From Angiostrongylus vasorum (Eukaryota > Nematoda > Chromadorea > Rhabditida > Metastrongylidae), in NCBI GenBank assembly GCA_018806985.1, contig JADANN010000364.1, positions 7,235,001 to 7,299,000 on the forward strand: a stretch of 64,000 nucleotides of DNA. Reading direction: 5' to 3'. Of this stretch, positions 37,201-49,325 are shown in pieces; within the stretch, counting starts at the first letter, position 1, and each line of letters opens with the position of its first letter. Under the pieces are notes generated by a model. It searched no databases. It saw nothing but the letters and a program-made list of their open reading frames with translations, and had not been told where the DNA came from. Made by a program: the position numbers and the translations under genes.

Positions 37201-40200
37201 CTCTTCTATCTTCGTTGACATGTTGAGGGCTGCCTGAGTGTGATTTATCCTAGAGTACTGAAATAGACTTGTTACAGCGTTCCACACCTATCCCAGCATT
37301 CTTCACCACAGACACTAGGCAATCGAATCGGATTAGGCGGAGGTTTGCCGTATTGCGTTTCGGCTTCTTCCACTCAGATTTCTGTGACGGCAGCGAATCT
37401 TATGATTAGTTATGAAGATATATCACCAGCATCACATGTAGTCTCGTTGATCGTCGAGTGACTCGAGCGCACGCCGGTAAATCTTCCATTTTTCCCTGTC
37501 GCCTGCAAGACTGGCCCACTGGGTTCTGCTTGCTCAAGGAACTCGTCGAGCATCATATCTTTCTTCTAGGCTCTTCGTGAAGAACTCTGACCATTGGGTC
37601 GGTGGTCTCCCTGCAGGACGTTTGACATCCCGAGGAATCCAGTCACTAACGGCTCTTGTCCATCGGTTGTCATTCATACGCATTACGTGTACGGCCCATC
37701 TTATCTCCCACTGTTTGGCGTGCAGAACGGCATCTTTGATTTTTTGATCGTTGACGCAGGTCGGAGCATCGGATCCCATCCCTTACTTGTGTGAAACGGG
37801 ATACTCCCTAGCATCGTCCTTTCGACTGCTCGTTTAATAACGCTGAGTAACCTATCATCCTGCTTATGCAGCGACCAGGTTTTTGACGCAAACGTTACGG
37901 CGGGAAGTACCTTTCAGTCGAAAAGGTGGGCAAGGAATCGGGTGTTCTTTGTCCTCTTCACTACATCTCTTGAAAGCTCCCCAAGCCGCTCGTTTCCTTC
38001 CGCTCAGCTCTGGAGCTAAGTATAGACAACTGGAGCATTCGGAGATCTTCGTTCCGTCGAGCGTGAATGGGGCATACGATACCAATCCGTTCCTCATGAA
38101 CATCGTTTTTTGTGAGATTTAGTCGAAGACCAATCTTTCCACAAGCTTTATCAAAGTCGGCAAGCATACGTTCTGCTTGGCTTGTGCTTGGTGTTATAAG
38201 GACGATGTCATCAGCAAGGCAAAGATGATATAACTGCCAGCCATCGATTTTCACTCCCATGTTGTCCCATTCCAATGTTCTGTAGGGTAGCGGTGAATAA
38301 TTTCGGGGAGATGGTATCGCCTTGCCTAACCCTCTTTTGACGTCAGTGTTAATGTCGTTGTAGAATGGCGATATCTTTGTTGTGAAATTTTTGTACAGCT
38401 CACGAAGAATCTTTATATAATGAGTAGGGACTCCTTGACTATCGAGGGCTTCCAAGACTGCTTCTATCTCGACTGAATCAAAGGCCTTTTGTAAATCGAT
38501 GAAGTTGAGACAGAGCGGTTTTTTGTACTCTCGCGATACTTCAATGAGCCATTTTATTGTGTATGAATGTGGCCTATTGTGCTAAATTCTTTTCGAATCC
38601 ATGCTTGCTCACATGGTTGCCCTTCGTCCCTTCTCAATCCTGTTTAGGGATGACCCGAATGAGAAGTTTGTAGACGAAGGACAGCAAGCAGATTGGGCGA
38701 TGGTTTCCTGTATCGTGTAGGTCACCCTTTTCGAACAATAACACGGTCATGCTGGTCTTCCATTGAGTAGTGACCTTGCATTCAGACAGGTAACGTGTGA
38801 AGAGCTGAGCCAGTGTGTTGCCGATCCAGTGTGTTTAAGAGAACTGGCGAAAGGTTCTGTAGGTGCTCTGGTCTTATCCTGTACGGACCTGGTGCTGTTC
38901 GATTTTTCACCGACGAAATGGCACGTCGGATTTCGGAAGGGACAGCCAGTGGTACAACATATCCATCCTCCTTTATTTCATATGACGGGAGGTGGACGTG
39001 GCTATCGAAGAGATCTGAGTAGTATTCGTGAATGATTTTCTCTATTGCCTTTCTGGACGCTGTAACTGCTCCGCCTGGGCGTCAGAGTGCATTCATTTTG
39101 GTCTTGTAATTTGCGAAGGTTCGGTGGGCTTTGCGATTGCTCTTCCCCTGCCTCTGCAGCTTCGACTATTACTACTGCTGCTCTTCTCTCTTTAAGATCT
39201 TCATTCATCGCCTGTCTGCATTGTTTTGCAAGTTCGGACGTTAGTTAGCGGTTGCCTGCAGCTCGTGCTATTCCACGCTGGCCGTATTAGCTCGAGTGTT
39301 TCTAGAGACAAACGTCTCTTGGTGACTTTCGAACTCTCAGCTTTCCATAGCGCTAACGCGAAGATGTTGAATGAGCCGATCGTATTCTTCGTCGGTGTTA
39401 CCGACAACGGCATCTTCCCAACAGCCGACTTATGAATTGAATAAGTCCCAGTTTATGGTGATTCTGGGACTCCGGTTTTTGAATTTAGCGGCTTTTTCTC
39501 CTTTCCGCGAGAAACAGAATCTTGCACGAAGGAGACGATGGTCTGATCCCGCTTAGAATTTTGGGACAACGGCGACATCGGTAATGCAAAACCTTCGGTT
39601 TACTGTGATGTGGTCTATTTCGTTATGGTACTCTCCATTGGGAGACTCCCACGTCCAGCGTTGAGGGTGGGGCTTCTGGAATTGCGTGTTACCATGGATG
39701 GTCTCGGTCGTCATGATAAACTCAGAGGGCCGCTCACCCTGTTCGTTCCATTCTGATCCGTGGGTCCCAATGTGACTACGTTATTCTTGGTCCAATTTTG
39801 GCGTTAAAATCTGCAGTGATAACCTTGAAGAATGTATGTTCTTCTCTGTAGAAGGTCTCCAAGTCCGTTTAGAACGCTTCGATTTCTTCTTCGTCATAGT
39901 TTGATGTCGGCGCGTCAACGACGAAGATTGTTAAAGCCGGTATTGACCCACATCTTTTTAATCGTAAACGTCCTTTTTCGGGTTGTAAGTTGTTCGAATG
40001 AACCGGTGTTCATGGACAAACTCATGTTGACGAGAACGCCGACGCCGCCGACTCCTCTACTGTCGCATGTTCCGAAGAACAGTTCTGCGGTGTCATAGAC
40101 GGCGTTTAATGGGCGGCGTCGTCTCGTCTCAGCCAGGCCGATGACGTTGTACCTTATCCTTCTTGCTTGCATGAGCAAGTTTTGTATTGAGGACTCGGAT

Positions 40201-43200
40201 GCAAGTTTACGTGCATTGCAAGTACAAATCGTCACCAAAGTTCTTCGTTATCCAGGCAGCTTCCATTGGCCCCTGTGATTTTAGCAGCCTCTCCGTACTG
40301 GTCCTACCCAATGCTGCGAAATTGGGGGGCACTTTAGAGGTCAGGGGAATGAGGGCCATTTTTTTTACTGTGTTTAGCACTTTAATACCCACGTATAGCT
40401 TGCTAGGCACTGAATGTGGGGTCTGGGTATACTCACGGGTAGCTTACCAAGCTCTTCCAGAGTGGACGTGGAGCATATTTGTTGGAAGCGACATTGCAGG
40501 TTTATTGGCCGAATTGATTCGTAGAATACAATCCGCATAAGCGAGAACGCACCCACACACGCATTCATAAATACGCCTAGCAAATACAGAAAGTATGTGC
40601 CAAATCGGCGCAGCAGAAACAGGGAGTCCATCCCCTGGATCCACCTGCGTCTCAAGAATGCAAAGGTCGCTTTTGGTCCGCGATTAACCCCCTATCCGCA
40701 ACTTGGGGACGCGCGACGTAGCCTCGCGACTAACCAGCTCGAGATCCCTCATATGAGGGAGATCCGTGGTATGAAGATGTACTAAGAAGGAATAAGCAGA
40801 ATCAATAAACCAGTCAATGAAGAACAAGAATAACTATAAAAAACATTTGCAGAAGTAGAGTTATTGAGAAAACAAGAGATTGCGAGGGAAACGAGGGAAC
40901 GAAAAATCTCACAAAATATCCATATCTCATGACGTTGTTGAAAAGGGACGACCTCGGACAGAGCAGTTTAACGTATTTGTGTAGAAAAGCCATTCCTCTA
41001 TCATAAGAAATCAGAATCGTTATCTTAAGCTTCATACGTATTGGTTGGGTCTTTGTGCTTTGCTCTTCATTTTCTGTCAAAGCAAATCTCTCTTCCATAT
41101 AATGGCCACTGAATGGCCAATATTGAAAGCGACTAGATCCTTTATCGTTTCTTTTCGGGAATAATCCGTAGAATTGCGGATCTGAGAATTTTTAAGCACT
41201 GACTGTTCTGCTACATTATACAGTTTTCAGTTCATGATGTCTAATTCAAATCGGCAATTTTCTCACTGAATTTACGTTGTGCATATCATAGAGCGCTCTG
41301 TCCGGGCAGGACCGTAAGATGACATGCTGTTGGTGCTGTCGACGAGGTGCGTTAGCGCTGCGAGCCGTACTGGAACGAACGGCATACGTCTGCGGCGAAA
41401 ACATCCGCATACGAGCACAGGTTAGTTCGTTTCACGTTCTTTATCGTCTCACTGTCTTCATTTTTTGCAAAGGAAAATGTCGACAATTTATTTGCTGCCT
41501 AACTCAACCTGGTGAGAATTTGATCAAAGAACTTAGATTACAGAATCAAGTGATTAATTATGTCATACATTCAAAATGATTTCGCAATAATCTTGTGCCA
41601 TATGAACAGAGATGAATCGTCATATGACTTCTTATATATAATTGGAAGCCCACATCTAGTTAACTTGGTAGGATTACATTGCAACTATTGTCATATTTGC
41701 TTGACTCAACCACACTAGTGCTGAGATATTTGCAAAATTCCGGACCGCAGGTGTTTGCGGTGGGGAACGAACGCGCTATTACCCTTTCCAGGGCTATTTC
41801 GCATATCTCTCAGTTAGTTCTATCGGAAAGGGTAATAGCGCGTTCTGTTCCCCACCGCCAACACGCAAATATCTCAGCATTGTTGTGGTTGAGTCACACA
41901 TAATAACTTGCCTTGAAAAAATTGTAGTAGGCAGTAAATAAAAAGATAACTTTGTTGTCATATTTATTAGAACGAGTGCAGAGTCTTCGTTAGTGTACCC
42001 GTCTCCCGTGATACACACAAGGTCATTGGTACGACTCCGCTCCCCCAGGCAAACCGAGCTACCTATCAGTCCAGAGTTAGCAAATTGACACCAAACGTGG
42101 GAGCGTCAAGACCGTGAGTTCACATGGTCGATGCGAGCATTAAATAGGACAAATATGCATTTAAATCACTTTTACGACGCTACGAATGAATCAACTGCAT
42201 TATACACCTACTGGATTTGATAAGCACTGAGCTCTTTAAGGCTAATCCTTGTCATATTTATCACTACTATAAATAGCAGCTGTCACGATAGTAGTAATGA
42301 GAGTAATTAATGGATAAAAGATAGACCGTTTGGTGTTGATGAAACCCTCATGGAAGCGTCGTTCATTTGAATTCATTAACCATCGACAAAGGTGCTTGGA
42401 TGTATATCTGACTTACGCAATTACTTTTGGTATCCTAAAGTCAGAGTTCCTATCTTCCTGGAAAATCACTAATTTGCTTACCCCGAAGGGATGGAGACCT
42501 CGTGAACCTGGGCACGAAATTGAGGAAATGACTATGTCTGCATTACGCAGAGCTCCTCTAACACTGCGCTACCTAAGCCCGTAATTGTATTAGTACTGAT
42601 TACAAATAGTTGCAGTTGATGCTTATTGATATTTCACTTCAATTAATAAATAGCTTAGCAGGTGGAAAACTGGAATTCGGCTCCACAGGTGATCTTGATC
42701 AAGCTGATCCAACACGTTGAACTTTTCATTGACAAAGGCGTACTGGGAGAAAATAAGACGCTCACATGCGTTGTCTTTGAGCATAAGTGAGTTCTTTGAG
42801 GGTTGTTCTTTTTTTCGGTATACATCTGTTTTTGTCAGAGATCAGCTCTATGGGTTGACTATATCAATCAGGATTCGAACACTTGTAAATGTCTCTGAAT
42901 TAGTAGGCCCAAGAAAACGAATAGAAAGAAGAATGCCTGGTTCACCGTTCTGACGATGACTCGACGACTACCGTATTTGGTGGAGCTCTAAAGTCGAATC
43001 ACGACGTCAGCTTCTACTTCAAGCTTTTTCGCCATGACATCCTTTTTACGCGTAGAAACTGTAGAATTAACTTTGACAAAACAAAGTGTTACGACTTTCC
43101 TATGTGTCATAACTCCAACTGGTGGTACTATTCACTTTATTTTAAGGATTTCTATCCCTGTGTTCAAGATATTTCGGCACGCTTCATTTTTCTTCCAAAA

Positions 43201-46200
43201 GACAAATGTTACAACAAACTACAGAAAAACGCTCTTCATAGAAAGGAGGAAGATTGGAATGAAACAAAGTTACCGCTTTAAAATCCCAGCCAACATTATT
43301 TCTTAGGGTGCTTTAGTTTTTGATGACGTTGCTTGTGCAAAATGTTTCGTAAAAGACGAAAAACCGCACACATTGACGACAAAGTGGTCTTTTTCAAGAA
43401 TGATTTTTCTATTTGGACACTCCTTTCATCTCTAGTCTGCAATTACAAATCACGATTTGTTATAGTCTCTAGTATAAAATTCTACAGAATAGTTGTTCAC
43501 TCAAAAGATCTAGCGCTCGATAGAGACGAATGGCGACTTTAACTCATTCATGAGTGCGACCATTTTCGTATGCTGGACTCGTCGGCCGGCGTGTCAATGG
43601 AGCGCACTCGAAATGTGCATTGAAATTAAGATGTGCGTCCAAGCATACGGCTTGTACATATTAAAATCAGTGCGCATGGTCATGAAAGGGCTAACAATAT
43701 CGTTCAGATCGGCAGCAATCGAGCCTAACACTCAGAGGAAGTACGACTCGACAATGGAGCAGTGTATACGTTTGCCAGTTGTACCTCCGACGTTGATCGG
43801 AGTCTGCCGGCTTCTTCAGATTTATTACATCCTTAGAGTACGTTGTGTTCTTGTTCTGCTTGAATAAACAATAACGGAACAAGCCGCTTAATGTGGATCA
43901 AGTTCTCAGGGTTGTATTACATATCCGATTCCACGGGTAGTATAGTAGAAGTGACTGACTGAATGCATATTTACTCTAAACAATGACTTTCGGTGGCCTA
44001 TCATTATATCCAGTCAGTGTTGCTCACCTCGCAGACAAGTGTGCTGCCAATCAGGCAACATTGGGTTACATCATGGTTTAGATTGGAGCCTGCGATCTAG
44101 CCAACAGCCACATGTGCATTGTAAGGCAACTTTTAACCACTGAGCTATACGCGTCCATTTTTTTGTTAATTAGATTAACTAGTTAGTTGAAATTTAAATA
44201 TTCTCCTGTCGTGTTAAGCATTTTCAAGCATGAACATGTTGCGCTATCAATATCTTCCAGGTTCAAAACCACCTAACTGCAAAAAATAATCCATACGAAT
44301 TTGGCACGTATTTTATAAATCTTGCTTGGAATCTTTCATAATTTGCGTTTGCGGTCTATTTACTATATTTGATAATATTGAAAGCGGTTGATGTGTACTA
44401 AAACCCGTGACCAAAGTAAATAAACTCTTCAGGAGATCTTAAGACTCTCTTGTCTAAATCTTTCCATTTATACTAACATGTTTGATTGTCGGTTGTTTTT
44501 TAACTCTCAGAGTCTTCCTAAAAAATTTGAAAAGTCCCTTTCTTTCTTGCAGGTCTGCCTCTCCGATGATAAAGGCAATGAATGTCTTCATCTTGAGTTT
44601 CCATTCACAGTTGCTACCGTACCGTATCGAATACCAACAGCCCCACAAACGCCGTTAATAGACTACGGTAATTGAAATTTCTTAAAGAAATTGTTCAATT
44701 TTAAGTTTGCTTTCTAGCAAAAAATATTTCTATTAAAGTTTTTTAGTCTAGTCTAGGCTAACAGCAAATGACTGTTTCGATTTCTCTTCCTGCCTACTTA
44801 GAGCCTAGAGCCATCTTGGAAACCAATATTAAGCACCTATTAAAACCACACCTGCGAACTTCATGTCTTTGTAAAAAGTGATTTTGTTGAGGTGTTTTCT
44901 TGCCAGAGGCTACAAAACATGGAGCGGAAGATCACTAACCACAATGATGACGAGATCTTTGCAAAACTGCGGACCGCAACTGACTGCGATGGGGAACGAA
45001 CGAGCTATTACCCTTTCTGGAGGCTAACGCGCTCACCACCACACCATGCGGGTCCTTCGTTTCGCCTGTCTCTCAGCTAGTTCTATCGATCAATGCCATT
45101 AGCAATCACCCGTCAATGGGATTGATCTGGGGGAGCCTAATCGGCATTAAACCATTTAAGCTGGGGTGTAGTTGAAATCAGAATACTAACTTTTTTTATT
45201 TACCGCCCACTTAAGTTATAGTTGGCATTCGAAAAACATTTTCCAAATTTGTATAGACAACATTCATGGAATCTAAACATTACAACGTCGTAGTCTCTGC
45301 AGTACATCTTACTCTGACGGTGAACATTTCTTCGTATGCCCCTATGGCTTAAGCAAAGAGGTTTTTTCCCCAATCAAAGTCAAGAAAACCGTTTTTTCCA
45401 CTTTCTAAGCCCAGAGAACATTGTTGTTATTATGTTAACTTTTTATTTACTGCCTCTTAGCACTTTTTCACGACAGGGTTTTATGTGGAATACAACTATA
45501 ATGATGCTGACTATTATTATTACTATTATTATTATTACTATTATTATTATTACGATTATGATTATTATTTTTATTACTATTACTGTTAATATTACTATTT
45601 ATTCCTGTCTATTTTCTTAAGACTACTGTGTGAATCATGTCGAAGGAGGCAAATACGTTTCACCTGAGTTTCGCCTTGGTCAGGTCTATGACGGAGAAGG
45701 CGACGAAGAGACTCGAGAAGAAGTCGGTTTTTTCTTTCTATTTTTTTTAGATGCAAAAGAATCATCGAACAAAAACATTTGTGATATTTTGAAGCTCATT
45801 TTACTGCTCCGCTTCTCTTTCGGGAAATTAAAGCTTCATTCTCACATCTTTTCGTAACAGTGGCAGTGAAACTGGAGTAATCATTCGGCTTGCCCTTGCT
45901 GATAATTTTGTTTTGGCTAGGCCAATGTTAAAGGAAAGGATCGGTATCTATGGTGAATATACAACTGTCCCTTTTTATTGAACATGTGAAAATGTTCATT
46001 TTTATTGAAGTTTATGGAATACATTTAATACACGTGTAAAGTACGTTTAATATGAAATATTTATTCGGCTATGGTAGCAAAAAAGGATACATAATGTTTG
46101 GAAATACACAGCTTTTTAAACAGGATAAATGTTTGGTAACAACTTCTGCTCAGTTTATTAATGAAAGAAAGTGCACTGGTTATCCTCACCGAGCTTAAAA

Positions 46201-49200
46201 GGAAGATGGCTTGCAGTAGTTTGTCTTTTTTTTATATGACCCGTCCTCATGCCTACTGTGGGGATCCCAGCACTTTTCACATTCGATTCGTTTTCTCGCA
46301 TCCATTGTCCACGAAGGTCTTCCAACTTCACATGTGGCTTTAGTTGCTGCTTGAGGATTTCCACTTCATCTGAAATGTAGTAGAATGCTCGTCGAGCATT
46401 TCTCCCTGGAGTCCTGAGATAGCAGGGCTGGAGCGTTCCCAAATGGATTGCAGAGAGTGACTGTTTCCCAGACGAGTCGGATACCAATTCCTCGACCCCT
46501 AGAGGGATGAGAGGCTTGGTTGGTCTGGAGCGGAGTCGAACTAGCACCATGCTCGTGATGACGGACCTCGCTGCCACTGTGCTATCCGCTCTGCGTCTCC
46601 GATGTTAAATAATTAAAAAATAATAGATAAAAAAATAATTAAAAATCTGTTATTCTTTTTTTTGCAGCAATCGCGGTGTTGTCATTCATCACACCTTTAC
46701 TTCCTTAATAATATAACACATACAACATAACGGTAGCAGACGTTTCGGCAGCATCGCCTTCTTCAGACTCTGGAAGGGTACACTAATGTGTGATTTACTA
46801 GGTCAAACGCTTCAACGACGCAAACAGAAAGGTGAAAATCTGAACAATAATTATACGATCAGCGGCTTATCGAAAAACCCACCGTTTTTTTACCTGGTTT
46901 CCACCTAGAAAGAACAGCTGCTCAGAGTCGCTTGTGGTTGACTACTGCACCACCCCACATCAAAAATCTATTCTGAGATACGGCGCTAGATCACGTTATC
47001 TTAGGGCATTCTTACCTGCTATTCATTCTCGGATTTTTGGATTGCGATTGCGAACCTCGCGATTGATGTAAAAAAAGAGAACAACAGATTTTTAATCCAA
47101 TGCTGAGAATAACAGAAAGTCGATCCTGGGAGTTGTTAAAAGATATATAAAATCTTCTAAATGGATGCGCCTCATTGACAACGCATTGCTAGTCGATACT
47201 AGACAAGTTCCGAATTAATAACTGTAATTTTCATGTAGATTTCTACTGCTTGTAACTTACAGAACACCTAGCGTGAGATAAAGACTAACGGCAAAATGAT
47301 TAGGAGTAGTAGTGGTTTCGAATTTTTCTTGGATACTTGGACGGTTCGTCCTCACTGGTTGTGCGGTCCCCAGCATAATCTCTACTTTTCGGAATTTTGC
47401 TGGTTTAGCCATTGTGGTTCCCTGGAGTCCCGAGGTCAGCCTGGCCAAAGTCTGCCCCAGGTCGTCACCACCACAGGTAGTCGCCGCCCTTGTTGACCAG
47501 ATGGAGATCTGCCACCATGCAACTAATTTGATATCAGGACGGTGGTGGATCTTGGTATTGGTTTGCCCTTAGCTAAGCTTCCTGATGGAAACGCCGGACA
47601 CCTTCCCAGCTTGGGACACTCTGCCGGTAGGATGAATTCCCCGCTGTACATCGCAGTCCGACACCCAGGAACACCTCCTAGCCACGATGAGGCGGCAAAC
47701 CGTTGGAAAGGTTTCGAATTTTTAAGCAAGTCTAATACCAAAAAGTGAATAACTCTGTCAATATGTATTTTCGTAACGTAGAATACCAAATAAACAATAG
47801 TCAGGTGATGCCAAACAATGACTTTAATACAAAACACTGCGGAAAACCCATAAAGAGCAACATGATCATTACCACTTAAATGAATTATTGTCATTTTTTG
47901 TTTTAGGTGATACTGTACCGTCCAGTTTACTCAAAGCTTGCCGATCGAAGGCAAATGTCACCACATCAGAAAGAATTCCGTTCCGGTTCGGTGAGCACAT
48001 GTTGTCCTATAATGGTGAAAGTTGGAAGATTAAGAAAGCATCGTGTGCCGACTACTAATTATTTCTTAAGTGTTAACGATTGTTCATATTAGGAAATTTA
48101 AATGGCTTTATGTTTCTTTGAAAAAATGTGAAATCCAACGCATTTTCTATTTCGCTTGTGATTTCCTATTTGCGCATGTTATTTCTTCTTCTGACTTCCA
48201 ACAGAAGCATTATCATGCTATATCCAGGTCCTCCCCCTCAGACAATCGCAATCTTTCGACCTTTCAAAGCGCGGAAGCCATAACCGGCATTAGTTCACTC
48301 CTATCTGTTCTTCAAGATGGAAACATTGAATTCCTTTCCGACTAATCTGAAGCCACCAGGAAAACCATGCTGCTGTGAATCTCAATTCGATACTCAGATA
48401 CAATCTCATGTATGGGTATATAAGATATTCCAGTGGTTTCCCGCCTCATGCTGAGTCCGACAACCATGGTAGTCTGACTGGCAAGAATTTGTTTCTCAGT
48501 AGAAGGATCTTTTCAGCTGAGAAGTTTGAGCTTTCTAGGCGGGAGCAACAATGAGTAAACCTATACCACTTCAGAGCTAAGTGACATTCCAATAGCAGAA
48601 CTTCTCCCTTTCCAATTCTCCTTTTATATTAGCCTTTGCCAATCGTGCAGCCGAACTGTTCATGTACTCTTCCCTAAGTTAATGGTCCTATATTTTCTGA
48701 GCATTCAAATTTCTGCATTCGATTCACTTTTTTATACGACCTGACATGAATTTTTTTGCCTTTCTCATTTGACATGGGTTCCCTTTATCTGCTTAGACGA
48801 TGAGCAAAGATTCGCCTTTATTTTCAACAAAAATACGCAGCAAGTTGAGAATTTGTCTAGAAGGAAAGTCTGGAGACGATCGATTTCAGTGCCAGTGAAA
48901 AAATATAGGCATCGATCCACTAGTTGTTCATTTCATTGGAATGCACAAAATATGCGATACAAATGAAACATGTGTCTAAGATTTACACACTTACACTTAA
49001 GAATACGAAAAACTTTTTTTTGCTTGGTCCTTTATATTATTGAAATATTACTCATTAGAAATTGTGTTTTTAGTTCACTCGAATCACTGACAGCAACTAT
49101 TCGATGATCACGGAATCGAACGGTAGACGACGTAGTGTTGTTATCTCATCACCAGAGGATATAAGTGAACAACGAGATTCTAAAGTCGAAACGATACTGA

Positions 49201-49325
49201 ATTCTCGTCTCGAAGGTGGTGATGACGAAGACGTCAAAATCCCACTCATTCACCAGACTTCCTTTCCTCAAGCGAAATCGAACGTCAGCGAAAAAACCGA
49301 TGTAAATGGAACTGCCTCCGAATAG
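31290..49325 (+). CDS. arrestin-domain-containing protein (alpha-arrestin, ARRD/ARRDC type), 11 exons
   Basis: Exons: 31290-31401, 33161-33283, 33807-33943, 36007-36102, 41292-41420, 42662-42786, 43708-43837, 44553-44667, 45622-45722, 47907-47990, 49074-49325. They total 1404 nt, 467 residues and stop, and every junction keeps phase. The start is chosen because [20 protein letters not shown] is the normal beginning of an arrestin N domain. N domain is about residues 1-156 ([16 protein letters not shown] near its end). C domain is about 157-330, opening with the CCWCC cluster at 168-172 and including the [13 protein letters not shown] segment. The tail at 385-467 is Ser- and acid-rich, with no PPxY seen. 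Alpha-arrestins act as cytoplasmic adaptors in trafficking or ubiquitylation of membrane proteins; the role of this copy is inferred. All acceptors are standard except exon 9 (CTTAAG). Introns hold SINEs, a pyrimidine-rich tract and an antisense RTE element. Confidence 0.93.
31424..31830 (+). repeat. pyrimidine-rich (CT) tract in arrestin intron 1
   Basis: About 400 nt are almost entirely C and T on the plus strand, just after the exon 1 donor. Long open frames here are low-complexity artefacts. It resembles a degenerate TC microsatellite. Confidence 0.8.
32735..32785 (+). repeat. SINE-A 3' fragment
   Basis: GGGACTCATCAATGCCGAGA then GCTTTGTCCTTTT is only the family 3' end, in arrestin intron 1. 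Confidence 0.6.
33430..33645 (+). repeat. SINE-B subtype copy
   Basis: TTGCTGATAGCATTGACAGAG, GATAGCACGTGAGCCCCTGG and GGATTCGAAGCCCAGCTGAG. The last matches the subtype copy at 62.9 kb and carries a good B box. Confidence 0.65.
34611..34775 (+). repeat. SINE-A 5' part
   Basis: GTGCGTATAGTGCAGTGGAC to ATTTGATATATCGGCAG; the 3' half is missing. Confidence 0.65.
34850..35200 (-). repeat. SINE-D copy
   Basis: Shares CATTGTCCACGAAGGTCTTC, CTTGAGGATTTTCATTTCGT and GGAATCGAACTAGCACCATG with the 46.3 kb copy. It lies in arrestin intron 3. Confidence 0.75.
35215..36000. other. intron sequence with nothing recognised
   Basis: Part of arrestin intron 3. The 96-codon minus frame (35972-35682) has no splice or motif support. 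Confidence 0.5.
38130..38530 (-). pseudogene. RTE reverse transcriptase core fragment
   Basis: [20 protein letters not shown] and, further on, [13 protein letters not shown] are the palm motifs of a reverse transcriptase. Around 38330 the VRQGD-type motif is in a different frame from its neighbours, which shows a frameshift. Confidence 0.88.
39780..40240 (-). pseudogene. RTE endonuclease domain fragment
   Basis: Reads [14 protein letters not shown] then [13 protein letters not shown], the start of the APE-like endonuclease fold of RTE elements. The frame later meets a TAA near 39870 and another stop by about 39780, so the domain is not intact. Confidence 0.85.
41695..41950. repeat. SINE-B head-to-head inverted pair (hairpin) in arrestin intron 5
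   Basis: A reverse copy (GCTGAGATATTTGCAAAATT ... GAACGAACGCGCTATTACCC) meets a forward copy (GGGTAATAGCGCGTTC ... GCAAATATCTCAGCATTG) with only about 45 nt between. Arms are about 100 nt and highly similar. Confidence 0.85.
41985..42245 (+). repeat. SINE-A copy, diverged
   Basis: GTTAGTGTACCCGTCTCCCG, GCAAATTGACACCAAACGTG and TGATAAGCACTGAGCTCTTT are diverged landmarks. Confidence 0.5.
42325..42590 (-). repeat. SINE-A copy, diverged
   Basis: Plus strand: GAATTCATTAACCATCGACA, CCCCGAAGGGATGGAGACCT, ACACTGCGCTACCTAAGCCC. Confidence 0.65.
43950..44165 (-). repeat. SINE-A copy, 3' truncated
   Basis: Plus strand GTGGCCTATCATTATATCCA and CCACTGAGCTATACGCGTCC, the reversed head, in arrestin intron 7. 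Confidence 0.65.
44920..45215 (-). repeat. SINE-B copy
   Basis: Plus strand: GCAAAACTGCGGACCGCAAC, CACCACACCATGCGGGTCC, CAATCACCCGTCAATGGGAT. Near complete, in arrestin intron 8. Confidence 0.85.
45432..45605 (-). repeat. SINE-B 3' end running into (ATT)n microsatellite
   Basis: The reversed family tail (TTATTTACTGCCTCTTAGCA, ATGATGCTGA) stops and is replaced by (ATT)n with TATTAC variants from 45510 to 45603. Confidence 0.8.
46225..46605 (-). repeat. SINE-D copy with good A and B boxes
   Basis: On the minus strand: A box GATAGCACAGTGG (46586-46574) and B box AGTTCGACTCC (46542-46532), then TACCAATTCC-type and GTCCACGAAGG body sequence. It is tRNA-derived. Confidence 0.8.
46643..47098. repeat. 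foldback family F element
   Basis: The left arm AAAATCTGTTATTCTTTTTT with GCAATCGCG (46643-46680) pairs with the right arm CGCGATTGATG ... AACAGATTTTT (47058-47098). The core GCAGACGTTTCGGCAGCATC and CTTCTTCAGAC is at 46737-46768. Confidence 0.65.
47330..47712 (+). repeat. repeat C copy in arrestin intron 9
   Basis: From TACTTGGACGGTTCGTCCTC to CACCTCCTAGCCACGATGAG. Confidence 0.85.
48205..48345 (+). CDS. candidate alternative terminal exon of the arrestin gene (tail a)
   Basis: After a strong polypyrimidine acceptor ending CCAACAG, a phase-0 frame of 46 codons ([10 protein letters not shown]... IEFLSD) runs to TAA at 48343. Arrestin exon 10 ends in phase 0 at 47990, so splicing here would give a 430-residue protein with a different Ser-rich tail. 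Composition is coding-like and free of repeats. It could instead be a chance open frame, or an internal cassette using the weak GTTCTT inside it. Confidence 0.5.
   Translation, partial: KHYHAISRSSPSDNRNLSTFQSAEAITGISSLLSVLQDGNIEFLSD
48797..48898 (+). CDS. candidate alternative terminal exon of the arrestin gene (tail b)
   Basis: A CTGCTTAG acceptor is followed by 33 phase-0 codons ([20 protein letters not shown] and on) and a TGA at 48896. It is compatible with arrestin exon 10. It would give a 417-residue isoform with a short basic tail. Support is splice site, phase and composition only. Confidence 0.35.
   Translation, partial: TMSKDSPLFSTKIRSKLRICLEGKSGDDRFQCQ

Larger units (their letters stand above)
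37420..40500 (-). mobile_element. RTE-type non-LTR retrotransposon, decayed, antisense in arrestin intron 4
   Basis: On the minus strand the pieces run in LINE order. An AP-endonuclease domain starts near 40238 ([20 protein letters not shown]) and continues to about 39780. A linker follows. The reverse transcriptase spans about 38500-38130, with [17 protein letters not shown], then [13 protein letters not shown] holding the catalytic Ala-Asp-Asp. The C-terminal region is at 37779-37534 ([20 protein letters not shown]). Stops interrupt the endonuclease and linker, and a frameshift breaks the region before the ADD box, so it is inactive. The 3' end is near 37420, where TGATGCTGGTGATA-like short repeats replace a poly-A tail, as RTE elements do. 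The 5' end is uncertain (40400-40700). Confidence 0.9.

Noticed and set aside
38763..40540. Plus-strand frames over the 37-40 kb region
   Set aside because: They are antisense shadows of the RTE element, whose protein motifs read on the minus strand.
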